From Novosphingobium sp. 9U (GTDB taxonomy: Bacteria > Pseudomonadota > Alphaproteobacteria > Sphingomonadales > Sphingomonadaceae), in NCBI RefSeq assembly GCF_902506425.1, contig NZ_LR732497.1, positions 1-55,149 of the forward strand: 55,149 bases of DNA. Reading direction: 5' to 3'. The notes under the pieces are model-generated. The model saw only the letters and a program-made list of their open reading frames with translations, was not told the DNA's origin and did no database searches. This document shows positions 54,172 to 55,149 of the stretch, one piece after another (the stretch's first letter is position 1; each line of letters begins with the position of its first letter). Both the position numbers and the translations under genes were made by a program.

Positions 54172-55112
54172 AACCCTCTCCCCCTCATCAGACAGCCGCC
54201 GGTGTTTTACTGCAGCTGCCAAGTACCGAGCCGAAGACAGGCACCAGACGCTGTCTTAGGCATTTGCGGAATCATACGTCCACTTGCGACCGAGTGTATG
54301 AGGCGATGCTCGCTCTTCCGTCTCAAAGCGAAAGCATTTCATCGTTTTACAAAGTATCAGTCGCGCACTGAGAGCATCGAAAAGCACAATGTATTTAGAT
54401 CGACGCCGAGTCGACCTCTGCTATTGATAGGTGCACTTGGTGACACTGACCATCTTAAGTGTCAACGAAATCGATAAGCGGTTTATTGGCGGTGAAACCA
54501 TTGAGCGCGGGGAAGCCACACATCGTCGCCACTCGAACCATGGCGATGGTCATCTTTATGGTGGTCTTTACCTATCAAGTTCTTGCGATAGAACGAAGCT
54601 TCGAAAGCTTGGCGATGCGTACGACTGGCGTAAGTCGAGAAATGTAAATGTAAGGCCAAGGGATCGACGTCGCCCGTCCGAGTGTCGGTACACGGCGGTG
54701 GTCACGCGTGCCGGTGATTGCGGCGGTGTCGCTCGCCGTCACCATCGTCCGCAAGCGCTAGGCCGGCTACGTCGCAAGGCCACTTCCCAGCGCGTGCAGT
54801 GTGCTTAGCAAAACCAGAGTCGCGCCGAAAAACGGAGCGAACCTCCTAGGCGGCGTCTTTCCATCGTCCCAAGCCATTTACCCGACGTGATCGGCGCACG
54901 AGAGCGATCATTTGGTCGGGCTCTGTCAAAGCAGATGCACTTGATCGTAAGCGGCAGGGCATCGCGAGCTAGCCAGCCGCTCTCAAGACTGAAGTTCATC
55001 GTGTGGAGAGCGGTTTGCTTTGGACTGATGAGGTGGATGGCCCCTGTGTCCGGCGACGGTGAGTCGTATTGTGGGCTGTTGTCGAAGCAACCCTGACAAA
55101 GGACCATCCACC
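54172..55112. other. Upstream region of the eCIS operon and IS110 leader
   Basis: About 940 bp, more AT-rich than the operon, and with no convincing gene. A 62-codon frame from a GTG at 54459 could encode a small single-span membrane protein (MAMVIFMVVFTYQVLAIE), but it lacks a ribosome site. The operon promoter should lie between 54180 and about 54450. The last part (about 54890-55112) is probably the 5' non-coding end of the IS110-type element. Confidence 0.4.
54441..54464. promoter_or_regulatory. Dyad symmetric site upstream of the eCIS operon
   Basis: TGACACT and AGTGTCA form a perfect 7-bp inverted repeat with a 10-bp spacer. It lies 270 bp upstream of the sheath ATG and is a candidate operator for the operon. 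Confidence 0.35.
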
Positions 55113-55149
55113 ATGGTAATTACCACGATCGGCCTTGATCTGGCCAAGT
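55113..55149 (+). mobile_element. IS110-family transposase, 5' end only
   Basis: An ATG at 55113 preceded by AAAGGACC encodes MVITTIGLDLAK before the window ends. This opening, with the first catalytic Asp of the RuvC-like DEDD domain in IGLDLAK, is typical of IS110 transposases. The rest lies outside. Confidence 0.8.

Noticed and set aside
54459..54647. Small membrane protein from a GTG start
   Set aside because: One hydrophobic span is visible, but there is no ribosome site and no conservation can be judged; kept only as a note.
1..55149. CRISPR array, tRNA or rRNA genes
   Set aside because: No regularly spaced direct repeats and no cloverleaf or rRNA-like sequence were seen.

Overview
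The window looks like the accessory part of a high-GC alphaproteobacterial genome. A sphingomonad is the best guess from codon choice and gene style, but no ribosomal or core gene is present to prove it. There is no tRNA, rRNA, replication gene or CRISPR array. Three regions can be told apart: an anti-phage and conflict-gene island (about 0.4-22.5 kb), a short mixed region with mobile-element debris and ordinary accessory genes (22.6-29.6 kb), and one long operon for an extracellular contractile injection system, eCIS (29.8-54.2 kb). An IS110-type transposase begins at the right edge.

Region 1. A short prokaryotic Argonaute pair lies on the minus strand: an 837-aa SIR2 / RecG-like / APAZ protein (2417-4930) and its MID-PIWI partner (950-2445). 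The PIWI C-terminus, with the family's typical ending, is readable only after a one-base frame change near 1100-1135. Next comes a plus-strand cassette of acetyltransferase-PUA, ASCH-like and P-loop proteins (5221-7225). It converges on an acetyltransferase plus tail-anchored protein pair (7197-8924). Then come a membrane protein, a lipoprotein and a polytopic patatin-like lipase (9521-15816), a TPR-CHAT protease (16448-18994), and an operon of Trypco1, trypsin-like protease and a TIKI/ChaN-like lipoprotein (19533-22440). The repeated appearance of NADase, lipase and protease effectors suggests several abortive or signalling-type immune modules side by side.

Region 2. It holds a truncated IS5-family transposase, a frameshifted alpha/beta hydrolase, an AraC-type regulator divergent from a cupin-methyltransferase, a second ChaN/TIKI-like lipoprotein preceded by a perfect 10-bp hairpin, a small secreted protein and a frameshifted META-domain gene. 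Dispersed imperfect repeats of about 35-85 bp sit in the gaps.

Region 3. Nineteen tightly packed minus-strand genes, many overlapping by 4 bp, encode sheath, tube, a gp26-like baseplate factor, a disordered Pro-rich protein, a DUF4255 tail terminator, an AAA+ ATPase, a small protein, two DUF4157 proteins (likely cargo or peptidase modules), tube adaptor, LysM/gpX-like, gpD-type hub, gpV spike, PAAR-like tip, gp25, two baseplate J-type proteins, a gpI-type tail protein with a beta-helix-like half, and a DUF6519 protein. No capsid, terminase, holin or obvious tape measure is present, so this is an eCIS rather than a prophage. The strongest cargo candidate is the 973-aa DUF4157 protein at 40405-43326, whose C-terminus looks like an HNH nuclease.

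Four genes (445-674, 950-2445, 24084-24867, 29044-29500) each need exactly one single-base indel to read through. This means either ongoing decay of the island or indel errors in the assembly.
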